Source: a virus | Direction: 5' to 3' (one strand) | IMG/VR virus record: IMGVR_UViG_3300032304_000351 | Span: 1 to 22,572 of that record | Length of the DNA: 22,572 nt | Part shown: positions 1-8,560 of the stretch, one piece after another | Layout of the letters: each line of letters starts with the position of its first letter | Numbering within the stretch: the stretch's first letter is position 1 | Position numbers and translations under genes: made by a program | Notes under the pieces: model-generated | Database searches by the model: none | What the model was told of the DNA's origin: nothing | The model's input: the letters and a program-made list of their open reading frames with translations, nothing else

Positions 1-462
1 GCAGGAACTGCTAACCAAGGCTACGCTGGAGGAACTGGTGCTCAGGCTGGTAACGGTGGGGGAACTGGTGGAGGTGGAGGAACTGGTGCTGTCGGTGGCA
101 ATGGTTCTGGAGCAACCCCTGGTAATGGTGGTAACGGTGTAACAGTTCTAGGAACAGTTTACGGCGGTGGTGGCGGTGGTTCTGGTGACGCTGGGAATAG
201 CACAGGCGGAACTGGTGGCGGTGGTATAGGTGTTACTAGCGGCACAGGGGGAAGCGGAGTCGCAAACAGAGGCGGCGGTGGTGGCGGAAACAGAGAAGCC
301 CAACCTGGCGGTTCAGGCGGTTCAGGTATCGTTATCCTTAGATACCCTGATACAAAAACTATAACTATTGGTGCGGGACTAACAGGCTCTACACCAGCAC
401 CTTCAGGTGGATTTAAAACAACAACAATAACTTCAGGCACAGGAAATGTGAGTTGGTCATAA
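1..462 (+). CDS. Glycine-rich tail fibre/adhesin, 3' end only (5' truncated by window edge)
   Basis: Frame 1 is open from base 1 to TAA at 460-462, giving about 153 residues with no start in the window. The protein is dominated by Gly runs broken by Thr, Asn and Ala, and ends with a beta-rich tail containing GGSGIVILRYP and ITIGAGLTGSTPAPSGGF. The same C-terminal block occurs in the complete glycine-rich gene at 4904-5854 (GGSGVVILKYP.., ITIGAGLTGSTPSPSGGF), so the two are paralogues. Glycine-rich proteins of this type in tailed phages are fibre-tip adhesins, in which polyglycine-II helices can carry receptor-binding loops. The adhesin role is inferred. The stop overlaps the next start as TAATG. 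Confidence 0.8.
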   Translation, partial: AGTANQGYAGGTGAQAGNGGGTGGGGGTGAVGGNGSGATPGNGGNGVTVLGTVYGGGGGGSGDAGNSTGGTGGGGIGVTSGTGGSGVANRGGGGGGNREAQPGGSGGSGIVILRYPDTKTITIGAGLTGSTPAPSGGFKTTTITSGTGNVSWS

Positions 463-782
463 TGGCGCATTATGCATTCTTAGATGAAAACAATACAGTA
501 ACCGAGGTAATCGTCGGTATAGATGAAACAGAACTCATTGAGGGCTTAGCCCCTGAGACTTGGTATGGCAACTTCAGAGGTCAGACTTGCAAGCGGACTT
601 CATACAACGCTGCAACCAATGGCTTTAGAAAAAACTATGCTGGCATAGGCTTTGAATATGACTCATACCGTGACGCATTCATTGCCCCTAAGCCAACTTG
701 CCACCCTGAAAAAGTTTTATTCAATGAGGAACTTTGCACCTGGTCTTGCTTAGATGATTCACACAAGATAATTAAGGGGTAG
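462..782 (+). CDS. Small conserved phage virion-associated protein (106 aa)
   Basis: It starts at ATG 462, overlapping the previous stop by one base (TAATG). A TTG in the same frame at 453 lies inside the upstream gene and is less likely. The N-terminus reads MAHYAFLDENNTVTEVIVG and the middle contains RKNYAGIGFEYDSYRDAF. This pattern (a short MAHxA..DENNxVTxVIV opening, then RKNYAGIGYxYD..RDAFI.PKP) recurs in small proteins beside fibre genes in marine and freshwater tailed phages. The biochemical function is unknown. Its place directly behind a fibre gene suggests a tail-associated or fibre-assembly role. The protein has several Cys residues but no clear zinc motif. Confidence 0.7.
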   Translation: MAHYAFLDENNTVTEVIVGIDETELIEGLAPETWYGNFRGQTCKRTSYNAATNGFRKNYAGIGFEYDSYRDAFIAPKPTCHPEKVLFNEELCTWSCLDDSHKIIKG

Positions 783-784
783 TA

Positions 785-1705
785 ATGACAACCACATTAA
801 CTGATCTAATCAATGAGGTTCAACTCAACCTTTCAGGTTATACCTTTAATCAAGATAGAGCCACATATCTTCGCACTGCTGTTTCTACAACAACATCAAC
901 TAGTGCATCACCTACCATTCTTGACCTAGGTTCTACTGACAACGTAGGTAAGGGTGTAATTGAAATTGAAGAAGAGTTGATGTGGATTGATTCATTTGAC
1001 CGTATCTCTAATACTGCAACTATCTCTCCCTTCGGTAGAGGCTACCTAGGAACTACTGCTGCTACTCACGCTGCTGACCTTAAGGTTACTATCTCACCAA
1101 CATTTCCACGCTATGTAATTAAGAAAGCAATCAACGATACTATCAGAGCCGTTGGCTCTAGCATCTTTGCTGCTAAGTCAACTACCTTTGTTTTTAACGC
1201 CGCTAAGACAACTTATGATTTCAATGATTTGAATATCCAAAACATCCTAACCATTATGTGGCAATCAGTTGGCCCATCTGAGGAATGGATTCCTGTCCGT
1301 CGTTGGTCTTGGGATTCATTAGCAGATGCTACAGCCTTCGGAGCAAATGCCCAAACCATAACCATTGGTGACTACATTACCCCTGGCAGAACCGTAAAGG
1401 TTATCTACGCTACAGACCCAGAAGCATTTACAACTAACGCTCAAGACTTCTCAACACAAACTGGCTTGCCAGAATCTTGCAAAGATGTTGTAACTCTTGG
1501 GGCTTCCTATCGTTTGCTTACCTACCTTGACCCAGCACGTGCTGCACAGGTTAGCCCACAAGCAGACGAAACAGACGCTAAGCGTCCATACGGATCATCT
1601 CAATCGGCAACTAAACAACTTTACGCTCTATATACACAACGCTTAAACGAAGAAACCCAAAGACAACAAACGCTCTATCCAATCCGCGTCCATTACAGCC
1701 GATAG
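785..1705 (+). CDS. Phage structural protein, possibly connector/adaptor-like (306 aa)
   Basis: ATG 785 follows the previous stop by two bases, with a GGGGT ribosome-binding site at about 776-780. The N-terminus (TLTDLINEVQLNLSGYTFNQ) and the C-terminal helical part (LPESCKDVVTLGASYRLL) resemble actinophage virion proteins with a connector or adaptor-like layout. The middle has a beta-rich segment with EEELMWIDSFDR and SPFGRGYLGTTAATHAA. No enzymatic motif is visible. Its position between fibre genes is odd for a head-tail adaptor, so a tail baseplate role is also possible. The structural class is fairly sure; the exact role is not. Confidence 0.55.
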   Translation: MTTTLTDLINEVQLNLSGYTFNQDRATYLRTAVSTTTSTSASPTILDLGSTDNVGKGVIEIEEELMWIDSFDRISNTATISPFGRGYLGTTAATHAADLKVTISPTFPRYVIKKAINDTIRAVGSSIFAAKSTTFVFNAAKTTYDFNDLNIQNILTIMWQSVGPSEEWIPVRRWSWDSLADATAFGANAQTITIGDYITPGRTVKVIYATDPEAFTTNAQDFSTQTGLPESCKDVVTLGASYRLLTYLDPARAAQVSPQADETDAKRPYGSSQSATKQLYALYTQRLNEETQRQQTLYPIRVHYSR

Positions 1706-1713
1706 GTAAATAA

Positions 1714-2982
1714 ATGACAACTAGAAAATATTCCTCAAAAGCCCAGCAAACAACACTGAGCGCCCCTATTACCTCTACGGCTGGAACAATGACAGTAGTC
1801 AATGGTGCAGCGGTTATGGGTGGTAAAACACTTACTGGCACACAGACCTATACAGTAGTTATTGACCCTGATACAGCCCTTGAAGAAATTGTAAACGTTA
1901 CCCTATACTCATCTGGTAACACGCTAACAATTGCTAGAGGTATTGACTCAGCATCTCCTGGCACTGGTTCTGCTCACTCTGCTGGAGCAGTAGTGCGGCA
2001 TATGGCAATCGGTAGAGATTACCAAGAAGCCAATGACCACATTGAGGCAAGCACTGGAGTTCACGGTATTTCAGGTTCTGTAGTAGGAACCACTGATAGT
2101 CAGACTTTAACCAATAAAATTATTGCCGCTGGAAGCAACACCATCACTGGTATCACCTCAGCAATGATTACTGACGGAACCATTGTTGCAGGAGATATTG
2201 CAAATGGAACTATCACTGCAGCCAAGTTAGTTGCCGACCCTTTTGCTCGCGCTAACCACACTGGAACACAGACTGCTAACACAGTATCTGACTTTGATAC
2301 CCAGGTTCGCACATCTCGCTTGGACCAAATGGCTGCGCCTACTGGCTCACTATCTTTGAATAGCCAGAAGATTACCAACCTTGCCACACCTACATCTAAT
2401 ACAGATGCCTCAACCAAGGCTTATGTAGACACATCCATCAGCAACTTGATTGCTAGTGCTCCATCTACTCTTGATACCCTTGATGAGATTGCTGCTGCCC
2501 TAGCAGATACAGCAAACTTCTCAGACACTGTAGTCCTCAAGTCTGGCTCTACGATGTCTGGTGCTCTTGCAATGGGAACTAATAAAATTACAGGTCTTGG
2601 CGACCCAACAAATGCACAAGATGCTGTTACAAAAAATTATCTTGATAATACAACTCTTGCTCCTAGCAACCTAACTGGTCCCATCACATCATCAGGTTCA
2701 GCAACATCTGTTGCTGCTCAGACTGGAACTGGGTCAACCTTTGTAATGAATACTAGCCCTACTCTTGTTACCCCAGTATTGGGCATAGCAACAGCAACTA
2801 GCATCAACGGAACTCTTATCCCATCTAGCAAGACTTTGGTCGCTACTGATTCAACTCAATATGTAGTTCCTTCTCAGGCTAGCAACGCAGGTAAATATCT
2901 AACAACAGACGGAAGCACAGCATCTTGGGCAACCGTAACAACTGACCCAACGGCTGACATCTTTATGATGATGGGCGCTTAA
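1714..2982 (+). CDS. Tail fibre protein with repeated 'NKITGLxDPTxxxDAxTKxYxD' motif (422 aa)
   Basis: The first 115 or so residues form a beta-rich domain with NTLTIARGIDSASPGT and AHSAGAVVRHMA, a layout common in actinophage fibres. HGISGSVVGTTDSQTLTNK follows, then two fibre-shaft repeats: KITNLATPTSNTDASTKAYV and KITGLGDPTNAQDAVTKNYL. This repeat type is typical of trimeric phage side-tail fibres. The C-terminus ends with ADIFMMMGA, probably a short assembly or attachment tail. The protein should contact the host surface or connect the tail tip to the adhesins encoded downstream. Start ATG 1714 lies eight bases after the previous stop. Confidence 0.8.
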   Translation: MTTRKYSSKAQQTTLSAPITSTAGTMTVVNGAAVMGGKTLTGTQTYTVVIDPDTALEEIVNVTLYSSGNTLTIARGIDSASPGTGSAHSAGAVVRHMAIGRDYQEANDHIEASTGVHGISGSVVGTTDSQTLTNKIIAAGSNTITGITSAMITDGTIVAGDIANGTITAAKLVADPFARANHTGTQTANTVSDFDTQVRTSRLDQMAAPTGSLSLNSQKITNLATPTSNTDASTKAYVDTSISNLIASAPSTLDTLDEIAAALADTANFSDTVVLKSGSTMSGALAMGTNKITGLGDPTNAQDAVTKNYLDNTTLAPSNLTGPITSSGSATSVAAQTGTGSTFVMNTSPTLVTPVLGIATATSINGTLIPSSKTLVATDSTQYVVPSQASNAGKYLTTDGSTASWATVTTDPTADIFMMMGA

Positions 2983-3002
2983 GAAACTAAGGAGAAATAC
3001 AA

Positions 3003-3323
3003 ATGGCAAAAAAAGTTCTTGGACAAAGTAATCCATCGGCAACAACAGCAACAACTCTATACACAGTTCCTTCTGCTAAGAGCGCGGTTGTTTCAACTTT
3101 AACTATATGTAATCAAGCAGCAAGCGCTGCAACATTCCGTATAGCAGTGCGTCCAGCAGGTGCTACATTGGCAGCAGTTCACTATGTTGCTTATGATGTA
3201 ACTGTAGGTGCTTCTGATACTACTGCTCTAACACTAGGTATCACATTGGCAACAACAGATGTTATTACTGTCTATGCTTCAACTGCAACACTTTCATTCC
3301 ACGCTTACGGAGATGAGTCCTAA
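3003..3323 (+). CDS. Small beta-rich virion/tail-tip protein (106 aa)
   Basis: ATG 3003 is preceded by AAGGAG at a good distance. The sequence is Ala/Thr/Val-rich with alternating hydrophobic residues, consistent with a compact beta-sandwich. The motif TLYTVPSAKSAVVSTLTICN followed by TFRIAVRPAG is seen in small tail proteins of many phages. It contains no Trp and no catalytic motif. It opens a run of small tail-tip genes that ends with the glycine-rich adhesin at 4904-5854. Role inferred: fibre or tip component. Confidence 0.6.
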   Translation: MAKKVLGQSNPSATTATTLYTVPSAKSAVVSTLTICNQAASAATFRIAVRPAGATLAAVHYVAYDVTVGASDTTALTLGITLATTDVITVYASTATLSFHAYGDES

Positions 3324-3326
3324 ACA

Positions 3327-3896
3327 ATGGCAACCTCCCGCGTAAAGACATCATCTATACTGCAGGGATTTCCCAAGAGTAGGTCTTTACTTGCGGGGAA
3401 TGCTTTCTTTGACCCAGGCGCTTTTGCATCTATTGCAACCACAACTGTCGGCGCAGGTGGCGTATCAAGTGTAACTTTTAGTTCAATTCCTGGCACCTTC
3501 ACGCATTTACAATTAAGAATAATGGCAGTTACTAACACCACAGCCCAGTCAGCAACAACGACTTTCAATGGAGCAAATGGCGGAACACACTGGTTAACAG
3601 GTAATGGTTCATCGACACAATCCGCTTATGATGGCACGAAAATATATTTTCCATTAACTCAAGGTTCTACAACTGCTCCCGTTGCTGGAATTATGGATAT
3701 TTTAGATTATGCAAACACAAATAAATACAAAACTACACGAACATTAGAAGGTTATGACGCTAACGGTTCTGGTAACGCATCTTTAACATCTGGCTTATGG
3801 CTCTCTACTTCTGCCATTACTTCAATAACTGTTACCGCCGTTGGAACTTTTAATCAATACTCATCTTTCGCTCTATACGGAATAAAGGGAGCATAG
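3327..3896 (+). CDS. Tail-tip/adhesin-like protein, paralogue 1 of 3 (189 aa)
   Basis: It starts at ATG 3327, three bases after the previous stop, with no strong ribosome-binding site, so translation is probably coupled. After an N-terminal extension of about 45 residues (MATSRVKTSSILQGFPKSRS..) the core reads GGVSSVTFSSIPGTFTHLQL and ends SSFALYGIKGA. The same opening (VTFSxIPxTYTDLxL) and ending (ITSxxxx..GTFN..SSFxLYGI) occur in the next two genes, showing tandem duplication and divergence. The N-terminal extension is absent from the next two copies but resembles the start of the glycine-rich gene (TSLKTGSSFTNLQKYENF), suggesting a shared docking segment. Likely a virion appendage that contacts the host surface; function inferred. 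Confidence 0.65.
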   Translation: MATSRVKTSSILQGFPKSRSLLAGNAFFDPGAFASIATTTVGAGGVSSVTFSSIPGTFTHLQLRIMAVTNTTAQSATTTFNGANGGTHWLTGNGSSTQSAYDGTKIYFPLTQGSTTAPVAGIMDILDYANTNKYKTTRTLEGYDANGSGNASLTSGLWLSTSAITSITVTAVGTFNQYSSFALYGIKGA

Positions 3897-3899
3897 ACA

Positions 3900-4391
3900 A
3901 TGGCTGCTGGAACAACTTACGAACCAATAACAACCCAAACACTAGGCTCTAGTGCATCAACAGTAACCTTTAGTTCTATCCCATCAACTTACACAGATTT
4001 AGTTCTTATTTGTAATGCCACAGGGTCATCGGCTAATCAGGAACTAAGATTACAATTCAATGGAGATACAGGTTCAAATTATTCACATACCGTTCTTTAT
4101 GGTGATGGCTCATCTGCTGCTACTGCCAGAGCAACTGGTCAAACTTCTGCCGTAACAGGAAACATTAGCGCAACGAACCCAACCTATTTTGCTGCAAACA
4201 TAATGAATTACAAGAACACCACAACTTACAAGACAATCATTAGCCGAAATGGTCCATCCTTTGCCGTTACATCTTATGTATCGTTATGGCGAGCCAGTCC
4301 TCAGGCAATATCTTCTATGGTTCTTTTGCTAAGCGGAGGCACATTTAACTCTGGTTCTACCTTTACCCTTTACGGAATCGCGGCGGCATAA
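3900..4391 (+). CDS. Tail-tip/adhesin-like protein, paralogue 2 of 3 (163 aa)
   Basis: GGAG lies eight bases before ATG 3900. The core shares SASTVTFSSIPSTYTDLVLI at the start and STFTLYGIAAA at the end with its neighbours. The middle (NFGDTG-type loop, SHTVLYGDGSSAATAR) differs strongly, which is the pattern expected of variable binding loops on a conserved beta scaffold. Its stop overlaps the next ATG by one base (TAATG), so the copies are translated as a coupled set. No cysteines or catalytic motif are visible. Function inferred as receptor binding or virion decoration. Confidence 0.65.
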   Translation: MAAGTTYEPITTQTLGSSASTVTFSSIPSTYTDLVLICNATGSSANQELRLQFNGDTGSNYSHTVLYGDGSSAATARATGQTSAVTGNISATNPTYFAANIMNYKNTTTYKTIISRNGPSFAVTSYVSLWRASPQAISSMVLLLSGGTFNSGSTFTLYGIAAA

Positions 4392-4894
4392 TGGCTAATA
4401 CATATACTCTGATTGAAGCAAAGACTTTAACCTCATCGGCTGCAAGCGTTACGTTTTCTGCTATTCCAGGAACTTATACAGATTTGAAATTGGTGTCAAG
4501 TATAAGAAGCACAGTAACAAATCAATCAAATGTGCTAGTAACTTTTAATGGTTCTTCCTCATCTTTTTCAGCAATTATTCTTTATACATTTTCAAACGCA
4601 GCCTATTCCTATTCTGACACTAATGGTTTTGGTGCTTTGCAAAACCCTTCAAACACCACATCTAATACATTTTCATCTGGAGATTTATACATTGCTGGTT
4701 ATGCTTCTTCTAATTACAAACCTATTTCTACCGATACCGTTACTGAAAATAATGGCAACGCTCAACAAATTATTGCTGCTTCACTTTGGTCAAACACAGC
4801 AGCAATCACAAGTTTAACAATGACACCTCAAGGCGGCACAGGTTCTATTGATACAGGCTCATCATTTTATTTATACGGCATCAAGAACTCATAA
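4391..4894 (+). CDS. Tail-tip/adhesin-like protein, paralogue 3 of 3 (167 aa)
   Basis: It starts at ATG 4391 within the TAATG overlap. Conserved landmarks are SSAASVTFSAIPGTYTDLKL near the N-terminus and SSFYLYGIKNS at the C-terminus, with AAITSLTM before it. The central region is rich in Ser, Thr, Asn and Tyr and unlike the other two copies. It ends just before the ribosome-binding site (GGAG) of the glycine-rich adhesin, so the set probably forms a tail-tip cassette. Function inferred from context. Confidence 0.65.
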   Translation: MANTYTLIEAKTLTSSAASVTFSAIPGTYTDLKLVSSIRSTVTNQSNVLVTFNGSSSSFSAIILYTFSNAAYSYSDTNGFGALQNPSNTTSNTFSSGDLYIAGYASSNYKPISTDTVTENNGNAQQIIAASLWSNTAAITSLTMTPQGGTGSIDTGSSFYLYGIKNS

Positions 4895-4903
4895 GGAGAA
4901 ACT

Positions 4904-5854
4904 ATGGCAATTACCAGTCTTAAGACAGGCTCTAGTTTTACTAACCTACAGAAGTATGAAAACTTTTTAACTACTAACCTTCCGCCATTTTCTGTTGAAT
5001 ATTTAGTTATTGCAGGAGGCGGCGGTGGCGGTGGTGGGTTTGCCACAGGCGCAGGTGGTGGTGGAGGTGGTGCTGGAGGATTTAGAACCTCTACATTTTC
5101 TCAACTTTTTACTGGAACAAGTTTTACTGTAACCGTTGGTGCAGGTGGAGCAGGTTCAACTGCTTCAAATACATCTGGAGTTTCTGGTTCTGACTCAGTA
5201 TTTTCTACCATAACTTCAACTGGTGGTGGATTTGGTGCTAAATATAATGTTAGTGGTGGCACTGGTGGCTCAGGTGGTGGTGGTGGCAATAACACAGGTA
5301 TATTTGGCGGTGCTGGAAATACTCCTTCAACTTCTCCAAGTCAAGGCAACAATGGTGGAACTGGAACCTCTTATACCGCTAGCACAAGTTCATCTTGTGG
5401 TGGTGGTGGTGGTGCTGGTGGAACAGGCGCTAATGGTGTTAGCGGTGCTGGTGGCGCAGGCGGTGCGGGAACAGCATCTTCTATAACTGGAACTTCTGTA
5501 ACCTACGCTGGTGGTGGAGGTGGTGGTGGTGGAACCTCTGGTGGCACAGCAACTGGTGGTGGTGGTGCTGGTAACTATGACAGAGGCACTCAACCAGGTG
5601 CGGGTTACGTAAACGGCGCTCCTGGAACTGCAAATACTGGCGGTGGCGGTGGAGGAACTTTTGTTGATACTGGTGGTGGTGGTGGATGGTGGCAGTATGG
5701 TGGCAATGGTGGTTCAGGTGTAGTAATACTTAAGTATCCTGACAGCAGAACAATTACAATTGGTGCTGGTTTAACAGGTTCAACACCATCACCTTCTGGT
5801 GGTTTTAAGGTAACGACAATAACCGCTGGCACTGGAACTATAAGTTGGGCATAA
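4904..5854 (+). CDS. Glycine-rich tail adhesin (316 aa, complete)
   Basis: ATG 4904 follows GGAGAAACT. The N-terminal part (TSLKTGSSFTNLQKYENF) is a short docking segment. FSVEYLVIAGGGGGGGG then opens a long Gly-rich body containing several runs of five or more Gly, separated by Ser/Thr/Asn-rich loops. The C-terminal block GGSGVVILKYP..ITIGAGLTG matches the partial gene at the left edge of the window. YLVIAGGGGGG and GGSGVVIxxYP are hallmark sequences of glycine-rich phage and environmental surface proteins. Such proteins stack polyglycine-II helices, as shown for the adhesin of Salmonella phage S16, and display variable loops for receptor binding. Antisense Pro-rich ORFs over this gene are mirror images of the GGN codons. 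Confidence 0.8.
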   Translation: MAITSLKTGSSFTNLQKYENFLTTNLPPFSVEYLVIAGGGGGGGGFATGAGGGGGGAGGFRTSTFSQLFTGTSFTVTVGAGGAGSTASNTSGVSGSDSVFSTITSTGGGFGAKYNVSGGTGGSGGGGGNNTGIFGGAGNTPSTSPSQGNNGGTGTSYTASTSSSCGGGGGAGGTGANGVSGAGGAGGAGTASSITGTSVTYAGGGGGGGGTSGGTATGGGGAGNYDRGTQPGAGYVNGAPGTANTGGGGGGTFVDTGGGGGWWQYGGNGGSGVVILKYPDSRTITIGAGLTGSTPSPSGGFKVTTITAGTGTISWA

Positions 5855-5879
5855 TTAAAACTACAATAAGGAGATACAA

Positions 5880-6110
5880 ATGACTAGACCAACACGTGTA
5901 GAAGTTAACTGCATAACTGGAGAAGTTTTAGAAATAGAATTAACTGATGCAGAAATTCTTGCATTAGAAACAGCACAGGTTCAGGCTGAAGTAGACCGCG
6001 TAGCCAGAGAAGCAGCAGATGCAGCAGTCGCTGCAGCCAAAAAAGCAGCACACTCTAAGTTAGCAGCACTAGGACTAACAGCAGAAGAAATCGCTGCACT
6101 AAGCAAGTAA
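5880..6110 (+). CDS. Small Ala/Glu-rich helical protein behind tail fibre genes (76 aa)
   Basis: ATG 5880 has AAGGAG at seven bases. The N-terminus (RVEVNCITGEVLEIELTDAE) is followed by a long amphipathic helix rich in Ala, Glu and Lys, ending KLAALGLTAEEIAALSK. Short proteins of this design (VxNCxTGEVxxxxLTxxE plus an alanine-rich coiled coil ending LAALGLTxEEIxAL) are often found beside tail fibre genes in tailed phages and are annotated as hypothetical. They may act as fibre chaperones or small virion components; that role is inferred. Confidence 0.6.
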   Translation: MTRPTRVEVNCITGEVLEIELTDAEILALETAQVQAEVDRVAREAADAAVAAAKKAAHSKLAALGLTAEEIAALSK

Positions 6111-6143
6111 GCAATACCCAAAACTATTTGATGGAGGTGTGCC

Positions 6144-8363
6144 TTGGCGGGTAGAGATATAACCGAAGGACGTGGCTCGTCCACACCAGACGTTGGTTTA
6201 GCAATTGCGACTGATATTGGAATCGTATCTACTGGAGGAATCTGGCAGAATACAAATGAGTCCTATGACGTTGCACTAGGTGGCTTGCCATTCTTCTATG
6301 CTATCAATGACTCACGTCCTTACATTAGGCAGACTGCTCCATTCCGTAAGGAACAATTTGATAACGGGGCAGAACCAGGTGAGCAATCACTTACTGGTTG
6401 GTGGCTAAGAAGTCAGTCATCTTTTCACGGTGGTTCTGGTATTAAATTTTATGACCCATCTGCTGGTGAAACAGTGGCACATAGGTTCACAGATAGCAAG
6501 GGTGTCAATGTCTGGACTAAGGGACAAGTAACCCTACTCAAAGATACTGCTACTACACATTATACAACTGGTCCAATACAGACTAATGGTAAACCATTTC
6601 AGATTGCTCGTTCTATTGAGTATGGCGGAACCAATGGTGTCTTACTATGGGATGAGTATGATGTAGACAAGATTGCAGAAGATGGAACAGTTACTCACTT
6701 TGTAGACTATATTGCTGGCACAGATAGCGCTGTATACGCTATATGTGATGATGGCACTAATGCTTATTGGGTTACCAACGTAGTTCACTCTGGTAGCAAC
6801 AAGTTACACGTCTATAAAAAAGCATTAACTGCCGATTCTACAGTTGCTGAAACTTTTATGTTTAGGGAAAATGGAATTACTGTAACTAATGCAGTAATGG
6901 AATATATTAAAGACCGTATTGTTATGGCTGCTAATAACAAGGTATATGAGTTTTCTTCTAGCGCAACTAACTTAACCTCTGCACTATATACACACAGCGA
7001 TACCGATATTGTATTCTCAAGTATTACCGCCTCTGGTCCAGCCATCTATGTAGCAGGTTATAGTGGAACACAGTCAAGTATATTCAAGTTTACTCTCAGC
7101 ACTGCTGGTGTTATGCCAACTCTTACATCGGCGATAACTGCAGCAGAAATGCCAGTCGGTGAGATTATCCATAAGATTTATTACTATCTTGGCTATATGA
7201 TGATAGGAACCAATAAGGGTATTCGTGCAGCAACCGTTTCAGACCAAGATGGTTCTATTGGATACGGTCCACTTATTGTAGAAACTACTCAACCTTGCTA
7301 TGACTTTGCAGCTCGTGACCACTATATATGGTGTGCAACTGGAGTGGATGGAGCACCTGGAGTTATCCGTATTGACCTTAGTAACGAGATAGAGCCTTTG
7401 CGTTTTGCTTATGCTAATGATTTATATGTCAGCGGAACTAGTGGATATAGCACAACAACTTGTGCATTTTCTGGTTTAACAGAACGATTAGTGTTTGCCA
7501 CTACAGCTCTTAATGCTGGTTCAGTAAGCAACAAAGCACTCACAACTAACGTAGCTACCTTAACTACATCTGCAGCACATAACCTAGCCGTTGGTAATGA
7601 AGTATGGGTAGAAGGCGTTGACTCCACATTTAATGGTAAGTATACAGTTACTGGAGTGCCAACTACTACAACATTTACCTATGCAAAAACTGCTTCTAAC
7701 GTAGCATCTACTGCTGTATCACCTGTCGGCAAAGTGAATAAAGTTGGCAGTATCAACATAGAAGCAAGTGCAACATTAACTTCTACTGGCTATATAACCA
7801 GTGGTTACATTCGTTACGCAACATTAGAACCTAAAAACTTTAAGCGCCTTCTGGCGCGTGGTGATTACAATAAAGGTTCAATGACTCTTGAAACTGTAGA
7901 CAAAGATGGAACTGAGTATGACCACATTACATATGACTCTGTTATCTTTCCTATTGAAGTTACTACCTCTCAACCTGCTACAGCCCAGGAATATGTAGCC
8001 TATAAATTTATTCTTAATCGTGATGCAACAACTACATCTGCTGGTCCTATATTCAAGGGCTATCAGGCTAAGGCAACAATCGCTACACCACGTCAGCGCA
8101 TTATGAAGTTCCCAGTCTATTGCTTTGATGTTGAAACAGATAGATACAATGTTCAAGTTGGTTACGAAGGTAAAGCACAGACCCGTCTTTTGGCTCTTGA
8201 AGAGTTAGAAAGCAATGGAGATGTTCTTACCTGGCAAGACCTAACTACTGGCGAGCAGCGTCAAGTTGTTATTGAGCAAACTTCATTCACTCGTATGACG
8301 CCACCTGATAAGCGATTTGACGGTTTTGGTGGGGTCATTGACATAACCATTAGGACAGTATAA
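6144..8363 (+). CDS. Large minor tail protein / tail tubular-like structural protein (739 aa)
   Basis: TTG 6144 is chosen because GGAGG at 6133-6137 sits six bases before it and the conserved N-terminus begins there (MAGRDITEGRGSSTPDVGLA). The block LPFFYAINDSRPYIRQTAPF with EPGEQSLTGWWLRSQSSFHG is characteristic of actinophage minor tail proteins. The middle (about residues 170-430) contains repeated VYAICDDGTNAYW- and IVMAANNKVYEFSS-like blades suggesting a beta-propeller. Around residues 470-530 is an inserted domain with TTSAAHNLAVGNEVWVEGVD and a TFNGKYTVTGVP..TTFTYA pattern, common in actinophage tail proteins. It ends in a compact beta domain. Expected in the tail tip, with possible host-specificity functions. 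Stop TAA overlaps the next ATG. Confidence 0.75.
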   Translation: MAGRDITEGRGSSTPDVGLAIATDIGIVSTGGIWQNTNESYDVALGGLPFFYAINDSRPYIRQTAPFRKEQFDNGAEPGEQSLTGWWLRSQSSFHGGSGIKFYDPSAGETVAHRFTDSKGVNVWTKGQVTLLKDTATTHYTTGPIQTNGKPFQIARSIEYGGTNGVLLWDEYDVDKIAEDGTVTHFVDYIAGTDSAVYAICDDGTNAYWVTNVVHSGSNKLHVYKKALTADSTVAETFMFRENGITVTNAVMEYIKDRIVMAANNKVYEFSSSATNLTSALYTHSDTDIVFSSITASGPAIYVAGYSGTQSSIFKFTLSTAGVMPTLTSAITAAEMPVGEIIHKIYYYLGYMMIGTNKGIRAATVSDQDGSIGYGPLIVETTQPCYDFAARDHYIWCATGVDGAPGVIRIDLSNEIEPLRFAYANDLYVSGTSGYSTTTCAFSGLTERLVFATTALNAGSVSNKALTTNVATLTTSAAHNLAVGNEVWVEGVDSTFNGKYTVTGVPTTTTFTYAKTASNVASTAVSPVGKVNKVGSINIEASATLTSTGYITSGYIRYATLEPKNFKRLLARGDYNKGSMTLETVDKDGTEYDHITYDSVIFPIEVTTSQPATAQEYVAYKFILNRDATTTSAGPIFKGYQAKATIATPRQRIMKFPVYCFDVETDRYNVQVGYEGKAQTRLLALEELESNGDVLTWQDLTTGEQRQVVIEQTSFTRMTPPDKRFDGFGGVIDITIRTV

Positions 8364-8560
8364 TGACAATCGCCAACTGGGCATCACTAATCGTAGCAAT
8401 CATTGCAATTGTCACAGCATTCGCTGGGGCGATCAGATGGTTGGTAAAACACTTTCTTTACGAACTTCGTCCCAATGGTGGCGGTAGTCTAAAAGATCAA
8501 GTGAACCGATTAGAAAAGCGCGTTGACGAAATCATAGATATGTTGTTGGACCGCAAATGA
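8363..8560 (+). CDS. One-TM small membrane protein of the lysis cassette (65 aa)
   Basis: It starts at ATG 8363, overlapping the previous stop by one base. Residues 5-27 (NWASLIVAIIAIVTAFAGAI) form one clear transmembrane helix. A basic stretch RWLVKHFLYELRPN follows, then a short coiled coil (LKDQVNRLEKRVDEIIDMLL). This topology is common in small actinophage proteins beside endolysins, annotated as holin-like or membrane accessory proteins. Together with the second hydrophobic protein at 9042-9257 it may form a two-component holin system. That pairing is an inference. Confidence 0.65.
   Translation: MTIANWASLIVAIIAIVTAFAGAIRWLVKHFLYELRPNGGGSLKDQVNRLEKRVDEIIDMLLDRK

Noticed and set aside
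159-5832. Pro-rich ORFs on the minus strand over the glycine-rich genes
   Set aside because: They are the complement of GGN glycine codons and have no ribosome-binding sites or plausible protein composition.
3327-5854. Diversity-generating retroelement acting on the tail-tip genes
   Set aside because: No reverse transcriptase or template repeat is visible in the window.
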